This document shows positions 51,333 through 59,322 of a stretch of DNA of 59,708 bases, in pieces; position 1 is the first letter of the stretch, and every line of letters begins with the position of its first letter. The DNA comes from JAVKNF01 sp031537795 (GTDB lineage Bacteria > Pseudomonadota > Alphaproteobacteria > Rickettsiales > Deianiraeaceae), in assembly GCA_031537795.1 (NCBI GenBank), contig JAVKNF010000001.1:1-59708 (forward strand), in the 5' to 3' direction. The position numbers and the translations under genes were made by a program. The notes under the pieces are model-generated. The model saw nothing but the letters and a program-made list of their open reading frames with translations. It was not told the origin of the DNA and searched no databases.

Positions 51333-52166
51333 ATGGTACCAATTTTCAATGAAGAAGACTTTATAAAAATGAATATTGCAGGAGAAGTTACTGCTGAAAT
51401 ATTAGATGACTTATATGATTTTATAAAAATTGGCATCTCAACTGAAGATATTAATTACTTCGTTCACGAAAAAACTATTAAAGCTGGAGGAATCCCTGCT
51501 CCATTAAATTATAAAGGCTTTCCAAAGTCCGTTTGCACTTCCGTAAATGATGTTGTGTGTCACGGAATTCCGAATTCTAGAGAAATTCTAAAAGATGGTG
51601 ATATTTTAAATGTAGACGTAACGACGATATTAAACGGTTATTACGGTGATGCAAGTAGAATGTATATAACTGGTAAAGATTTACAAGATAAAGAAAAATA
51701 CAAAAAACAAAAGAACATTATTAGAATTACTTGGAAAGCTTTACAGAAAGGAATAGAGGTTTGTAAAAATAAAAATGCAAACATTCTAGATATAGGGCAA
51801 ACAATTCAAGAATATAGCGAAAAAGCAGGCTTTTCAGTTGTAAGAGATTTCTGCGGTCATGGAATATGTAGAAAATTCCACCAACCACCAGAAGTATTGC
51901 ATTATTTGCCAGAAAAAATATTCCGCAAGAGATTGTCTTGTAAATTAAAAGCAGGAATGATATTTACTATAGAACCTATGATAAACACAGGTGAATATCA
52001 ATGCACAATTGATAAAAACGACGGCTGGACAGCCAGAACAAAAGATGGCAGTTTATCTGCTCAATTTGAAGAGACAATAGGTATCTTAAATAATGATGTA
52101 AAGATATTTACAGAATCAAGAAGAAATATAAACCCTATGCAAAAATTAGGCATAGAATATAAATAG
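51333..52166 (+). CDS. map: Methionine aminopeptidase, type I
   Basis: Removes the initiator Met from nascent proteins; 277 aa, slightly longer than the usual 250-265. Metal ligands are in place: Asp in LNVDVTTILNGYYGDASRMY (two Asp), His in RDFCGHGICRKFHQPPEVLHY, Glu in GMIFTIEPMINTG, and Glu in SAQFEETIGI. CTSVNDVVCHGIPN supplies the substrate-binding His. It is divergent from virB2 and abuts the TPR-like gene tail to tail. Confidence 0.95.
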   Translation: MVPIFNEEDFIKMNIAGEVTAEILDDLYDFIKIGISTEDINYFVHEKTIKAGGIPAPLNYKGFPKSVCTSVNDVVCHGIPNSREILKDGDILNVDVTTILNGYYGDASRMYITGKDLQDKEKYKKQKNIIRITWKALQKGIEVCKNKNANILDIGQTIQEYSEKAGFSVVRDFCGHGICRKFHQPPEVLHYLPEKIFRKRLSCKLKAGMIFTIEPMINTGEYQCTIDKNDGWTARTKDGSLSAQFEETIGILNNDVKIFTESRRNINPMQKLGIEYK

Positions 52167-52775
52167 TTAAATACTTAATTTCAAGATCAAAGCTTTATAA
52201 ATATCATTATCTTTGTTTGTTTTCTCGGTTTCAAGTGCTTTGTTTAGAAAATACAAAGATTCACCTTTCAGATTTTCATTTTTATAGAATAATGCAAGCT
52301 TAAAATATAAATCTGCAAGATTTAGATGATAATTAATATGTTTTAATTTTGTATTTTGATTCATTGTTATAAAAATCTCAATAACTTCAGATAATTTATT
52401 CTCTAAAAATAACTCTTTTGCTATATTTAACTCTTTATATTTTAAGTCCTCTAAAAATATATCATCATTCTTTACAATATTAATTGTAATCTTGTTATTC
52501 TTTTTTAGAAAAATCTTATCTAAATTAAACTGCTCAAAGATTGTATTTGAGTTATTATTAAGAAAGTTATCAAAAAATATACTATTTTGATTTTGACTAA
52601 AATAGAATAATGATCTCTTAATATACTCTGAAGCTTTTTCTAAATCATTATCTAAAAAATACATCACTGATAGATAGAAACATTCATCAGACTCTTGATA
52701 ATGATATTGATGATGAATAGATGAAAAAGAGGTAACTTCTTGATGTAAAACTTTTATCTTCTGATTAAATTCCAC
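52167..52775 (-). CDS. TPR-like hypothetical protein
   Basis: A 202-aa soluble protein built of helix pairs with TPR-like spacing (YLSVMYFLDNDLEKASEYIKRSLFYF; LADLYFKLALFYKNENLKGESLYFLNKALE). The apparent start is GTG at 52775, inside the 3' end of the LysE-family gene (22-nt overlap). No family is recognised; it may mediate protein interactions. It abuts the end of map without a gap. Confidence 0.5.
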   Translation of the reverse strand: MEFNQKIKVLHQEVTSFSSIHHQYHYQESDECFYLSVMYFLDNDLEKASEYIKRSLFYFSQNQNSIFFDNFLNNNSNTIFEQFNLDKIFLKKNNKITINIVKNDDIFLEDLKYKELNIAKELFLENKLSEVIEIFITMNQNTKLKHINYHLNLADLYFKLALFYKNENLKGESLYFLNKALETEKTNKDNDIYKALILKLSI

Positions 52776-53401
52776 AATTCAAGAAAAATTGATAAATCAA
52801 ACCCTTTTAAAATGGAAAAAGCTAATATAACTAATAATGTTGCTGCAATTTTATTAACGGTCTTATTATGTTTTATATACTGGATCCTGACACTTTCTAT
52901 TGTAAAAAAATGAATAATTCCACAATTATAAATAAAAGACATAGTTATTATCCATATTCCATAGAGATATCTTAAATTCTCTGGAGCGATAACACCTATG
53001 AATATAAAATAACTACTTAAAGCTTTAATATTTAATAAACCATATATAATTGTAGAAGGAAATAATTCCATAAAACTCAAAGGGTTTTCTTTTTTTACTT
53101 TTGATATTTTTAATTTTGCTATCTCTTTATTTTTTAATATTCTAAAAGCGAAATATAGTAAAAATAAAAAACTACCAATATGCATAGAAGCTGTAAGATA
53201 TTTACTTTTGGAAAAACCAAAATATATGCTTAAAAAAACGAAGAACATCTGTAACGTATAAGATATATGTAATATTGCTAGAGTTTTTATTGCCGTTTTC
53301 TTTCCGTAAATTATACTATTTTCGGTTATTAAAAGAAAACCAGGTCCTGGAGTGCATACATTTACAAAATGAGATAAAGCAAAGGTTAAGAAATGTAACA
53401 C
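52754..53401 (-). CDS. LysE/RhtB-family amino-acid exporter
   Basis: A 215-aa six-TM-type exporter: the N-terminal FVNVCTPGPGFLLITENSIIYG is the LysE signature (PGPxxxxxxxxs.. G...g), and TIIYGLLNIKALSSYFIFI replaces the NPKa.lFf motif (NIKA). The start is GTG at 53401. Divergent from another LysE-superfamily gene at 53496; the 94-bp gap contains TTGACA on this strand (53444-53439), but no good -10 at normal spacing. Confidence 0.82.
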   Translation of the reverse strand: MLHFLTFALSHFVNVCTPGPGFLLITENSIIYGKKTAIKTLAILHISYTLQMFFVFLSIYFGFSKSKYLTASMHIGSFLFLLYFAFRILKNKEIAKLKISKVKKENPLSFMELFPSTIIYGLLNIKALSSYFIFIGVIAPENLRYLYGIWIITMSFIYNCGIIHFFTIESVRIQYIKHNKTVNKIAATLLVILAFSILKGFDLSIFLELWNLIRR

Positions 53402-53458
53402 AAAATTTATAACTACATATCTTAATTTTATTTATTATTGTCAAATAATTGAAATAAA

Positions 53459-53484
53459 TTGATAATTAAATTATATGTTATAAT
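53459..53484 (+). promoter_or_regulatory. Promoter of the ArgO-like exporter gene
   Basis: TTGATA (53459-53464), 14-nt spacer, TATAAT (53479-53484) preceded by TG one base upstream (extended -10, which tolerates poor -35 spacing). The -10 ends 11 nt before the ATG at 53496. Confidence 0.5.
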
Positions 53485-53495
53485 TCTTTCTTTGA

Positions 53496-54125
53496 ATGTT
53501 TATGCAGCATCCTTTTATATTCGGCTTATTCTTTTCACTTTTACAACTTACCTCAATTGGAACACAAAATTTATTTGTAATAAGAGCTGGGCTTTCAAAT
53601 GAAAAATATTTATTTCTGATATGCTTAATGGCTTCCTGTTTAGATACTAGTTTAGTTGCTTTAAGTATATTTGGATTAGGTGAAATCTTAATCAAAAATA
53701 AAAACCTTATGATGATATTCAAATATACAGGTATTTCTTTTTTACTATATTACGGGTTAACAAGCTTTAAGAAATTTATAATTAAAAGATCGAACTGGAA
53801 AATTGAAAAAGCAACCGAACAAATGACTCTAAAATTTATATTCTTAACTTCTGTATTATTGAGTTATGGGAATCCAATAGCTTTAATAGACGGAGTAATT
53901 GTGATAGGCGCTCTTTCAATTCAATATACAAGACATATTGATAAATTTTTATTCTTTTTAAGTTCTAGTTTAGCTTCATTCATATGGTTTTTCTTTCTTG
54001 GTTATTTAGCAAAACTTATAAACCCTCTATTTAAAAAAGAATCAGCTTGGAAAGTATTAGATTTAATTACAGCATTTACCATGTTCTTTATGGCCTATAA
54101 TGTATATATTAATTTAAAAATATAA
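53496..54125 (+). CDS. LysE/ArgO-like amino-acid exporter
   Basis: A 209-aa membrane protein of the LysE superfamily, ArgO subgroup: LLQLTSIGTQNLFVIRAGLSNE near the N terminus (family s.GPqNafVirqGl.r) and LLSYGNPIALIDGVIVIGALS in the middle (family l.NPhvyLDtvvliGsis). Six hydrophobic segments. ArgO/LysE proteins export basic amino acids. ATG 53496 or 53502 are both possible starts. Together with the exporters at 2.7 and 52.8 kb it makes three LysE-superfamily genes in 60 kb. Confidence 0.85.
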   Translation: MFMQHPFIFGLFFSLLQLTSIGTQNLFVIRAGLSNEKYLFLICLMASCLDTSLVALSIFGLGEILIKNKNLMMIFKYTGISFLLYYGLTSFKKFIIKRSNWKIEKATEQMTLKFIFLTSVLLSYGNPIALIDGVIVIGALSIQYTRHIDKFLFFLSSSLASFIWFFFLGYLAKLINPLFKKESAWKVLDLITAFTMFFMAYNVYINLKI

Positions 54126-54130
54126 ATAGT

Positions 54131-54173
54131 ATTGAACTTGATTTTAATCTTTAATAGATTGAACTTGATTTTA
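54131..54173 (+). repeat. 16-bp direct repeat upstream of the ABC exporter gene
   Basis: ATTGAACTTGATTTTA occurs at 54131-54146 and again at 54158-54173, start-to-start distance 27 bp, in the 63-bp gap before the ABC exporter gene. It may be a pair of regulator sites or a small duplication of a promoter element (TTGAAC resembles a -35). Confidence 0.55.
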
Positions 54174-54188
54174 TCTCGATAAATAACA

Positions 54189-55958
54189 ATGAATATCAAA
54201 AATAAATCTACACTCTTTTTATTAGAGATAATTAAACCTTATAAATTTGCCTACCTTTTAATGTTTATAGGTCCTATATTTGGCTCTTTTTATGCTTTAC
54301 TTTATAATTATTCTGTGAAATTACTGATTGATGTAATATCTTCTGTAAAAGAACCTCGAATATCATTCTCTCAAACTATTTACCCGATTGCAGTTTTTAT
54401 ATTTGGTCAAATATTACACGATATTGCTTGGAGATTACATGCTATAGGATATTTAAAATCAATGCCTTATATAGGAAGAGATTTGACGATAAAGATAGAA
54501 AATTATATCTATAATCATTCTTATAAATTCTTTCAAGATACATCATCTGGCTCTATTATTAGTAAGATAAAAGGTATTTCTGATGGGATGTTCAAGATAT
54601 CAGATAAACTAACATGTACCCTAAGTTCTCATTTTATGAAAACTCTTGTTTCAGGTGTCTTTCTTGCCAAAGCTAATTTATTAATCTTTTTTCTTGTTTT
54701 TGCTTTTCTTATAATCAATACACCTGTCTCAATCTATTTATACAGAATATTATCTAATAGAAAGCAAATAGCATCCGATGGTTGGCATAATATTATAAGC
54801 ATGATAGCTGATAAAATTAATAATATATCAGTCTTGTTTTCTTTTGCAAGTAAAAAGAGAGAAATAGCAGAAATAAAAGATTACTACGAAAAAACATACA
54901 TTAATATGGTAAAGAGCTTTCTTAAATGGGATTTATTTAGTGGAATAATACTCAGTTTTATATACTGGTTCTTTCTAATTGGTATCTTTATTTTATTAAT
55001 TTATTTAAAAAATTTAGGCAGAATTACTATCGGTGATATATCTTTCTTAATAGGATTATCTTATATATTTAGTGAGAATCTATTTTGTTTATTATTTGAA
55101 ATAAGAGATTTTACATCTGCTTATGCTGATTTCAAATCATCATTCTCAATTTTACAAGAGCCGCAAGAAAAGATAGATATAGAAAACTCTCAAGAGATAA
55201 AAATAACAAAAGGAAAAATTGAAATAAAAGATTTATGTTTTGAATATAGAGAAAATAATTTAATATTTAATAAATTAAATTTAAAAATTAAAGCAGGCGA
55301 AAAAATAGGATTAGTCGGTCATTCAGGTAGTGGAAAGTCAACATTAACCTCAATATTATTAAAATATTTCAAAATAAAATCTGGCGATATATTAATAGAT
55401 AATCAAAGTTTATTTACCTGTGATTCAGATTCCCTTCGCTCCCAAATTGCTTTAATTCCTCAAGAGCCAACTATGTTTTATAGAACTGTTCGAGAAAATA
55501 TATCTTACTCTAAACCAGATGCAAGTCAAAAAGAAATAGAAGCCGTCGCTAAAGCTGTGAATATTCATGACACAATTCTAAAAATGGAAAACGGTTACGA
55601 TACTTTATTAGGTGAAAAAGGAACCAAGATATCAGGAGGCCAGAAGCAAAGAATAGCTATAGCTAGAGCTATCTTAAAAAATGCCCCTATTCTTCTTTTA
55701 GATGAAGCTACCTCTGCACTTGATAGTAAAACAGAACAAGAAGTTCAAAAATCAATTAATAATTTATTAGAAAAAACAAATTCTACAGTTATAGCTATAG
55801 CTCACAGGCTTTCAACTATAAAAAATATGGATAGAATTTTAGTTATGGAAAATGGTTTAATTGTAGAAGATGGAAATTTTGAAGAATTATTAAAGATAAA
55901 AAATGGTAAATTTAAAGAACTTTGGGATCGTCAAACAAATGGCTTGATTCTTGATTAA
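54189..55958 (+). CDS. ABC exporter, fused permease and ATPase (MsbA/HMT1-like)
   Basis: A 589-aa half-transporter: six TM segments in residues about 20-320, then the nucleotide-binding domain with Walker A GHSGSGKST, Q-loop LIPQEPTMFYRTVRENI, signature KISGGQKQRIAIARAIL, Walker B PILLLDEATSALD and H-loop IAIAHRLS. It would act as a homodimer. It is in the lipid/multidrug exporter class; Rickettsiales carry several such proteins, and substrate (lipid A, metal-conjugate or drug) cannot be assigned. After its stop, 160 bp (55959-56118) contain only a 25-codon frame (56060-56137) of doubtful reality and a 7-bp inverted repeat. Confidence 0.92.
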   Translation: MNIKNKSTLFLLEIIKPYKFAYLLMFIGPIFGSFYALLYNYSVKLLIDVISSVKEPRISFSQTIYPIAVFIFGQILHDIAWRLHAIGYLKSMPYIGRDLTIKIENYIYNHSYKFFQDTSSGSIISKIKGISDGMFKISDKLTCTLSSHFMKTLVSGVFLAKANLLIFFLVFAFLIINTPVSIYLYRILSNRKQIASDGWHNIISMIADKINNISVLFSFASKKREIAEIKDYYEKTYINMVKSFLKWDLFSGIILSFIYWFFLIGIFILLIYLKNLGRITIGDISFLIGLSYIFSENLFCLLFEIRDFTSAYADFKSSFSILQEPQEKIDIENSQEIKITKGKIEIKDLCFEYRENNLIFNKLNLKIKAGEKIGLVGHSGSGKSTLTSILLKYFKIKSGDILIDNQSLFTCDSDSLRSQIALIPQEPTMFYRTVRENISYSKPDASQKEIEAVAKAVNIHDTILKMENGYDTLLGEKGTKISGGQKQRIAIARAILKNAPILLLDEATSALDSKTEQEVQKSINNLLEKTNSTVIAIAHRLSTIKNMDRILVMENGLIVEDGNFEELLKIKNGKFKELWDRQTNGLILD

Positions 55959-56118
55959 TCAATCTCTTTCGTCTATCTTTTTTAAAACTCTGAAATCAAG
56001 ATTCAGCAAAAATAAAAAAATAAATTTACTTTTAAAATTTATACTCTCTGTTGCGTAATATGAAAACTAATATAAATAATTTTCTATCTTATTACGAAGT
56101 ACAAAAATCTAAAAGAAT

Positions 56119-56580
56119 ATGTTTTCTTGCATTCTAAAAATAAAATTTATCTTATCCGATAATGCTTGGATAGGAATTGAAGCTATAGTAACTATAATTC
56201 TTTTTATTGGTTTTTTGTATCAAGTAAAACAAAGCAATTATAATCAAAAAACAGTAGAATTAAGAAATGAAATGATAGCAATGTTTGGAATTATATTATA
56301 TGATGATAATGGAATATGCTGGAATTTTAGTAAAAAAAATATTATGTTATTTTTAGACATATTCAAGAAAATAAAACAACATGGAAATCAGAGTTTAATA
56401 AGAGAATTTTGTTTAAATAGAGTAAGTGAAGCAGTAGATGAAGATCATACTAGATATTTAGAAAATAAAAATTTGAAATTCTTAATAAATAAAGAATTAA
56501 ATGAAAATTACATAGACTTATTACTTAATCATTTCGTTTATTATTCTTTAATTAAACAACTAGATAAAATATATGACTAG
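56119..56580 (+). CDS. Hypothetical protein with one TM segment
   Basis: A 153-aa protein with a hydrophobic segment at about residues 20-37 (GIEAIVTIILFIGFLYQV) followed by a helical cytosolic part rich in Asn, Lys and Leu. The layout (short N terminus, TM, then a roughly 110-residue helical domain) is common in small bacterial membrane proteins of unknown role. Its stop is 7 nt before a parS-like site. Family not recognised. Confidence 0.5.
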   Translation: MFSCILKIKFILSDNAWIGIEAIVTIILFIGFLYQVKQSNYNQKTVELRNEMIAMFGIILYDDNGICWNFSKKNIMLFLDIFKKIKQHGNQSLIREFCLNRVSEAVDEDHTRYLENKNLKFLINKELNENYIDLLLNHFVYYSLIKQLDKIYD

Positions 56581-56587
56581 CTATCAA

Positions 56588-56603
56588 AGTGCCACGTGGA
56601 ACA
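56588..56603. promoter_or_regulatory. parS: parS-like centromere site 1
   Basis: AGTGCCACGTGGAACA matches the bacterial parS form TGTTCCACGTGGAACA at 14 of 16 positions, with the whole CCACGTGG core intact. It sits in the 26-bp gap between two convergent genes, where it cannot be a promoter. ParB binds such sites, usually near the replication origin. Confidence 0.7.
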
Positions 56604-56606
56604 ATC

Positions 56607-57500
56607 TTAAAAAATATTTCTTAATCTTTCAATTACGGAGTATAATTTTATAATTTTCTCTCTTTTTATGATTAATATATTAGAATTTTCAAATAAATTG
56701 CCTATAGCATTTGCCATTTGACCTAAAACCGGAAATTGTATTGCGTTTCTTAGATAAAGAGACATTGGTAGAATATATTTTATAAAAGATCCAGCCTTCA
56801 ATATTATATTATTTCTATTTTTTAATATCTTCTTCTTTTTAATCAGATTATTATTTTCTATCTTTATTTCTTCTAATTCCGGTATAATCTCTGAATGTCC
56901 TTCAAATTTTAAGACTAAATCTTTTCTAAATTTACCTTCTAGATTCTCTATGCTTGATTCTACTTCAATTAAATCGTTGTCAAGTTTAAATATTGAGAAA
57001 TTTGCAACAAAACAATAAAATAGAGAAAATAACAAAATATAAATATTAGTATTGTAAAGAACAATTCCAATATAAAACGGAATACTTAAAATAGCGAAGA
57101 GAGAAGGTATTACAATATCTAACAATAGTTCAAATAATTCTTTTATATCTTCGGATATTCTTTGGCAATTCAATTTATCTTTAGAAAATTTAATATTCTT
57201 TATTTCATCGTACAACATCTCTCTACCTAGGAGAATTATGTGTGAATTTTTAGAAAATATTTCAGACTTTATAAATATTTCAACCACAGCTAGAATAGCA
57301 TAAATTGCAAAGTATAAATATATACCATTTAAGTCTTTTGATAAGAAAACTTTATAAGAGAATTTATAATGCCAATAATTAAAAAATAACTCTATCAAAA
57401 ACACAATTAAATGAAGTATAACTAGAATAAATATCCTTTTTCTTATTTTAAAATTTAAAATATTATTTATTTTTAATAAAAATGAAATAGTATTTTTCAT
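56607..57500 (-). CDS. BacA/SbmA-like ABC membrane domain protein without ATPase
   Basis: A 297-aa protein with five or six hydrophobic segments and no nucleotide-binding motifs. The segment LNCQRISEDIKELFELLLDIVIPSLFAILSIPFYIGIVL resembles the NPDQRIxED...f motif and following TM of the SbmA/BacA and ABC_membrane_2 group, which take up peptides and complex molecules by proton coupling rather than ATP. It is shorter than BacA (about 400 aa), so the assignment is tentative. Its ATG lies 5 nt downstream of the Nudix-FolE gene, so the two form an operon between the two parS-like sites. Confidence 0.5.
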   Translation of the reverse strand: MKNTISFLLKINNILNFKIRKRIFILVILHLIVFLIELFFNYWHYKFSYKVFLSKDLNGIYLYFAIYAILAVVEIFIKSEIFSKNSHIILLGREMLYDEIKNIKFSKDKLNCQRISEDIKELFELLLDIVIPSLFAILSIPFYIGIVLYNTNIYILLFSLFYCFVANFSIFKLDNDLIEVESSIENLEGKFRKDLVLKFEGHSEIIPELEEIKIENNNLIKKKKILKNRNNIILKAGSFIKYILPMSLYLRNAIQFPVLGQMANAIGNLFENSNILIIKREKIIKLYSVIERLRNIF

Positions 57501-57505
57501 ATCTT

Positions 57506-58441
57506 TTATATCTTCTTCAAAATACCACTGCCTCTTTCTGTAATTACCAAAGAACTCTGTTTCACTCCTCTAAATTTTACACAAAAATGCTCTGCTTGTA
57601 TTTCAATATATAAATCTTCTGTCTGAAGAATCTCTTTTAGTTTATTGAAAATTTCAACAGTTAATCTTTCTTGTAATTGAGGTTTCCTACAGAAGAAATC
57701 TACAATTCTATTTATTTTTGAAAGCCCTATAATATTTTTACTAGGAATATATTTAATTCTTGCTTTGCCTGTAAATGGCATAAAATGATGCTCGCAAATT
57801 GAATTTATGTCAATATCTTTTATTTCAACTGCTTCACTGTATGTAAATTCATTTTTATATACAGTAATTTCTGGAAAATTATTAATATTTAACCCATAAA
57901 AGATTTCATCATAATACATCTTAGCAACTCTTATTGGGGTTTTTAAATTACTTTCATTCTCTTTAATATTTAAACAATTCATAATTTCTTTAAAATGATA
58001 AGCAATTTTTGATTTTCGAATTATATTCTCTTGAAAAAATTTTATTACCGCTATATATAATGGACTTACTTTATTATCATGTCTTTTTACGTTTAAAAAC
58101 TCTATTTCGTTATTATTGATCCATTTAAATTCTGTTGCCTTATTTTCTTCTAATCTAAAATTATCCCAATCTTTTACTCTAATATAATATACAAAATATC
58201 TGAAATCGCCTCTTTCTAAACTTAAATCAGAAGTATAAATCAGATCATATATCGATTCTAATTCTAAATTCAATTCTTCTTTTAACTCTCTCTTAATACA
58301 TTCAGAGTGTGTTTCGTCATTTTCAAGTTTTCCTCCTGGCAATTCCCAGGTATCTGGGTAAGAATTACTTTTTTTAGATCTCTTTTGAATATAAATTTCT
58401 TCTTTTTCATTAGATATTATAAAATCTATTATCTCTCTCAT
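57506..58441 (-). CDS. Fusion of a Nudix hydrolase domain with GTP cyclohydrolase I
   Basis: A 311-aa two-domain protein. Residues 1-135 are a Nudix domain: PDTWELPGGKLENDET with the box G37-x5-E43-x7-R51-E52-L-x-E55-E56, with Asn58 in place of the last Gly. Residues about 140-311 are GTP cyclohydrolase I (FolE): TPIRVAKMYYDEIFYG, the zinc ligands Cys216 and His219 in SICEHHFMPFTGKA and Cys287 in AEHFCVKFRG (spacing 216 to 287 equals E. coli 110 to 181), catalytic His218 and His285, IIGLSKINRIVDFF and KPQLQERLT. FolE converts GTP to dihydroneopterin triphosphate; a Nudix enzyme removes pyrophosphate from that product in folate synthesis, so the fusion may join two consecutive steps. Alternatively the Nudix part is a MutT-type dNTP cleaner. 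Operon with the BacA-like gene. Confidence 0.9.
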   Translation of the reverse strand: MREIIDFIISNEKEEIYIQKRSKKSNSYPDTWELPGGKLENDETHSECIKRELKEELNLELESIYDLIYTSDLSLERGDFRYFVYYIRVKDWDNFRLEENKATEFKWINNNEIEFLNVKRHDNKVSPLYIAVIKFFQENIIRKSKIAYHFKEIMNCLNIKENESNLKTPIRVAKMYYDEIFYGLNINNFPEITVYKNEFTYSEAVEIKDIDINSICEHHFMPFTGKARIKYIPSKNIIGLSKINRIVDFFCRKPQLQERLTVEIFNKLKEILQTEDLYIEIQAEHFCVKFRGVKQSSLVITERGSGILKKI

Positions 58442-58501
58442 ATATTTTAAGTTTATATTATAAAATTAAATTTAATTTGCAATAACAAGAACATTCATCT
58501 T

Positions 58502-58517
58502 GTTCCACGTGGAACTT
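58502..58517. promoter_or_regulatory. parS: parS-like centromere site 2
   Basis: TGTTCCACGTGGAACT matches TGTTCCACGTGGAACA at 15 of 16 positions. It lies in the divergent gap between the Nudix-FolE gene and the DNA methyltransferase gene, 1,914 bp from site 1. I see no third CCACGTGG core in the window. Confidence 0.8.
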
Positions 58518-58575
58518 TTTTAAAATTTATCTCTAGAAAGATTATAATAAAGAGTTTGATGTTTTATAATTTATA

Positions 58576-58602
58576 TTGACTTTAATAAAATCTTCCTATT
58601 AT
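58576..58602 (+). promoter_or_regulatory. Promoter of the DNA methyltransferase gene
   Basis: TTGACT (58576-58581), 15-nt spacer, TATTAT (58597-58602). The -10 ends 9 nt before the ATG at 58612. The TTG of the -35 is in frame with the methyltransferase and mimics an upstream start. Confidence 0.5.
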
Positions 58603-58611
58603 TTTTGTAAT

Positions 58612-59322
58612 ATGCAAAGAACTCTAGTTGATGTTTCTTTAAGTGAAATTAAAATAGAAAGCATTTTAAAAAGCAAACAAGGAATTTTACAAATAGATCA
58701 AAGACAGAAGATTAATGGTTTAGATTTACTTAAAAATATAACGAATAATTTCGCAAAAGTAATATTTTTTGATCCTCAATATAGAGGGGTTTTAGACAAG
58801 CAAAAATATGGAAATGAAGGAAAAGGAAGGTTTCAAAGAAGATGTGACTTAACACAAATGACAGAAGAGGTTATTGAAGAATTCATTGTTCAAATCGATA
58901 GAGTGTTAATGTCGTCTGGTTATTTATTTCTGTGGATTGATAAATTTCATTTATGTGAAGGAGCTGCAAAATGGTTCAAAAATACAAATTTGCAGACAGT
59001 AGATATGATGGTTTGGGAAAAGCCAAGAATAGGAATGGGTTATAGAACTAGAAATAAATGTGAATTTATGTTAATTCTACAAAAAAAGCCAGTTAAAGCA
59101 AAATCTACTTGGACTATACACAATATACCAAATGTATGGAAAGAAGCTGTAGATACAAAAAATCATCCTCATGCGAAACCAATAAAATTACAAGAAGAAT
59201 TAATTAAAGCCACAACAAATGAAAATGATATAGTTATAGACCCGGCAATGGGCAGTGGTTCTGTTTTAAGTGCCTGTATAAACACTAAAAGAACTTTTAT
59301 TGGAGGAGATATAAATGGCTAA
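58612..59322 (+). CDS. Site-specific DNA methyltransferase (N6-adenine/N4-cytosine, beta-type order)
   Basis: A 236-aa methyltransferase from ATG 58612; the in-frame TTG at 58576 belongs to the -35 box. The catalytic motif IV is FFDPQYRG (residues 53-60, a DPPY variant with Gln), and the SAM-binding motif I is near the C terminus (HPHAKP, then VIDPAMGSGSVLSACI, residues 208-223), giving the IV-then-I order of the beta group. FLWIDKFHL and MVWEKPRIGMGYRTRNKCEFMLIL are consistent with this fold. Recognition site unknown. It overlaps the following nuclease-like gene by 8 nt, so it is the modification half of a type II-like R-M pair; it may now act alone because the nuclease frame is broken. Confidence 0.85.
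   Translation: MQRTLVDVSLSEIKIESILKSKQGILQIDQRQKINGLDLLKNITNNFAKVIFFDPQYRGVLDKQKYGNEGKGRFQRRCDLTQMTEEVIEEFIVQIDRVLMSSGYLFLWIDKFHLCEGAAKWFKNTNLQTVDMMVWEKPRIGMGYRTRNKCEFMLILQKKPVKAKSTWTIHNIPNVWKEAVDTKNHPHAKPIKLQEELIKATTNENDIVIDPAMGSGSVLSACINTKRTFIGGDING

Noticed and set aside
54189..55958. ABC exporter as part of a toxin or type I secretion locus
   Set aside because: No membrane fusion protein, peptidase C39 domain or RTX protein nearby.
56060..56137. 25-codon frame before the gene at 56119 (possible leader peptide)
   Set aside because: Too short, no ribosome site, and no codon pattern typical of attenuation.
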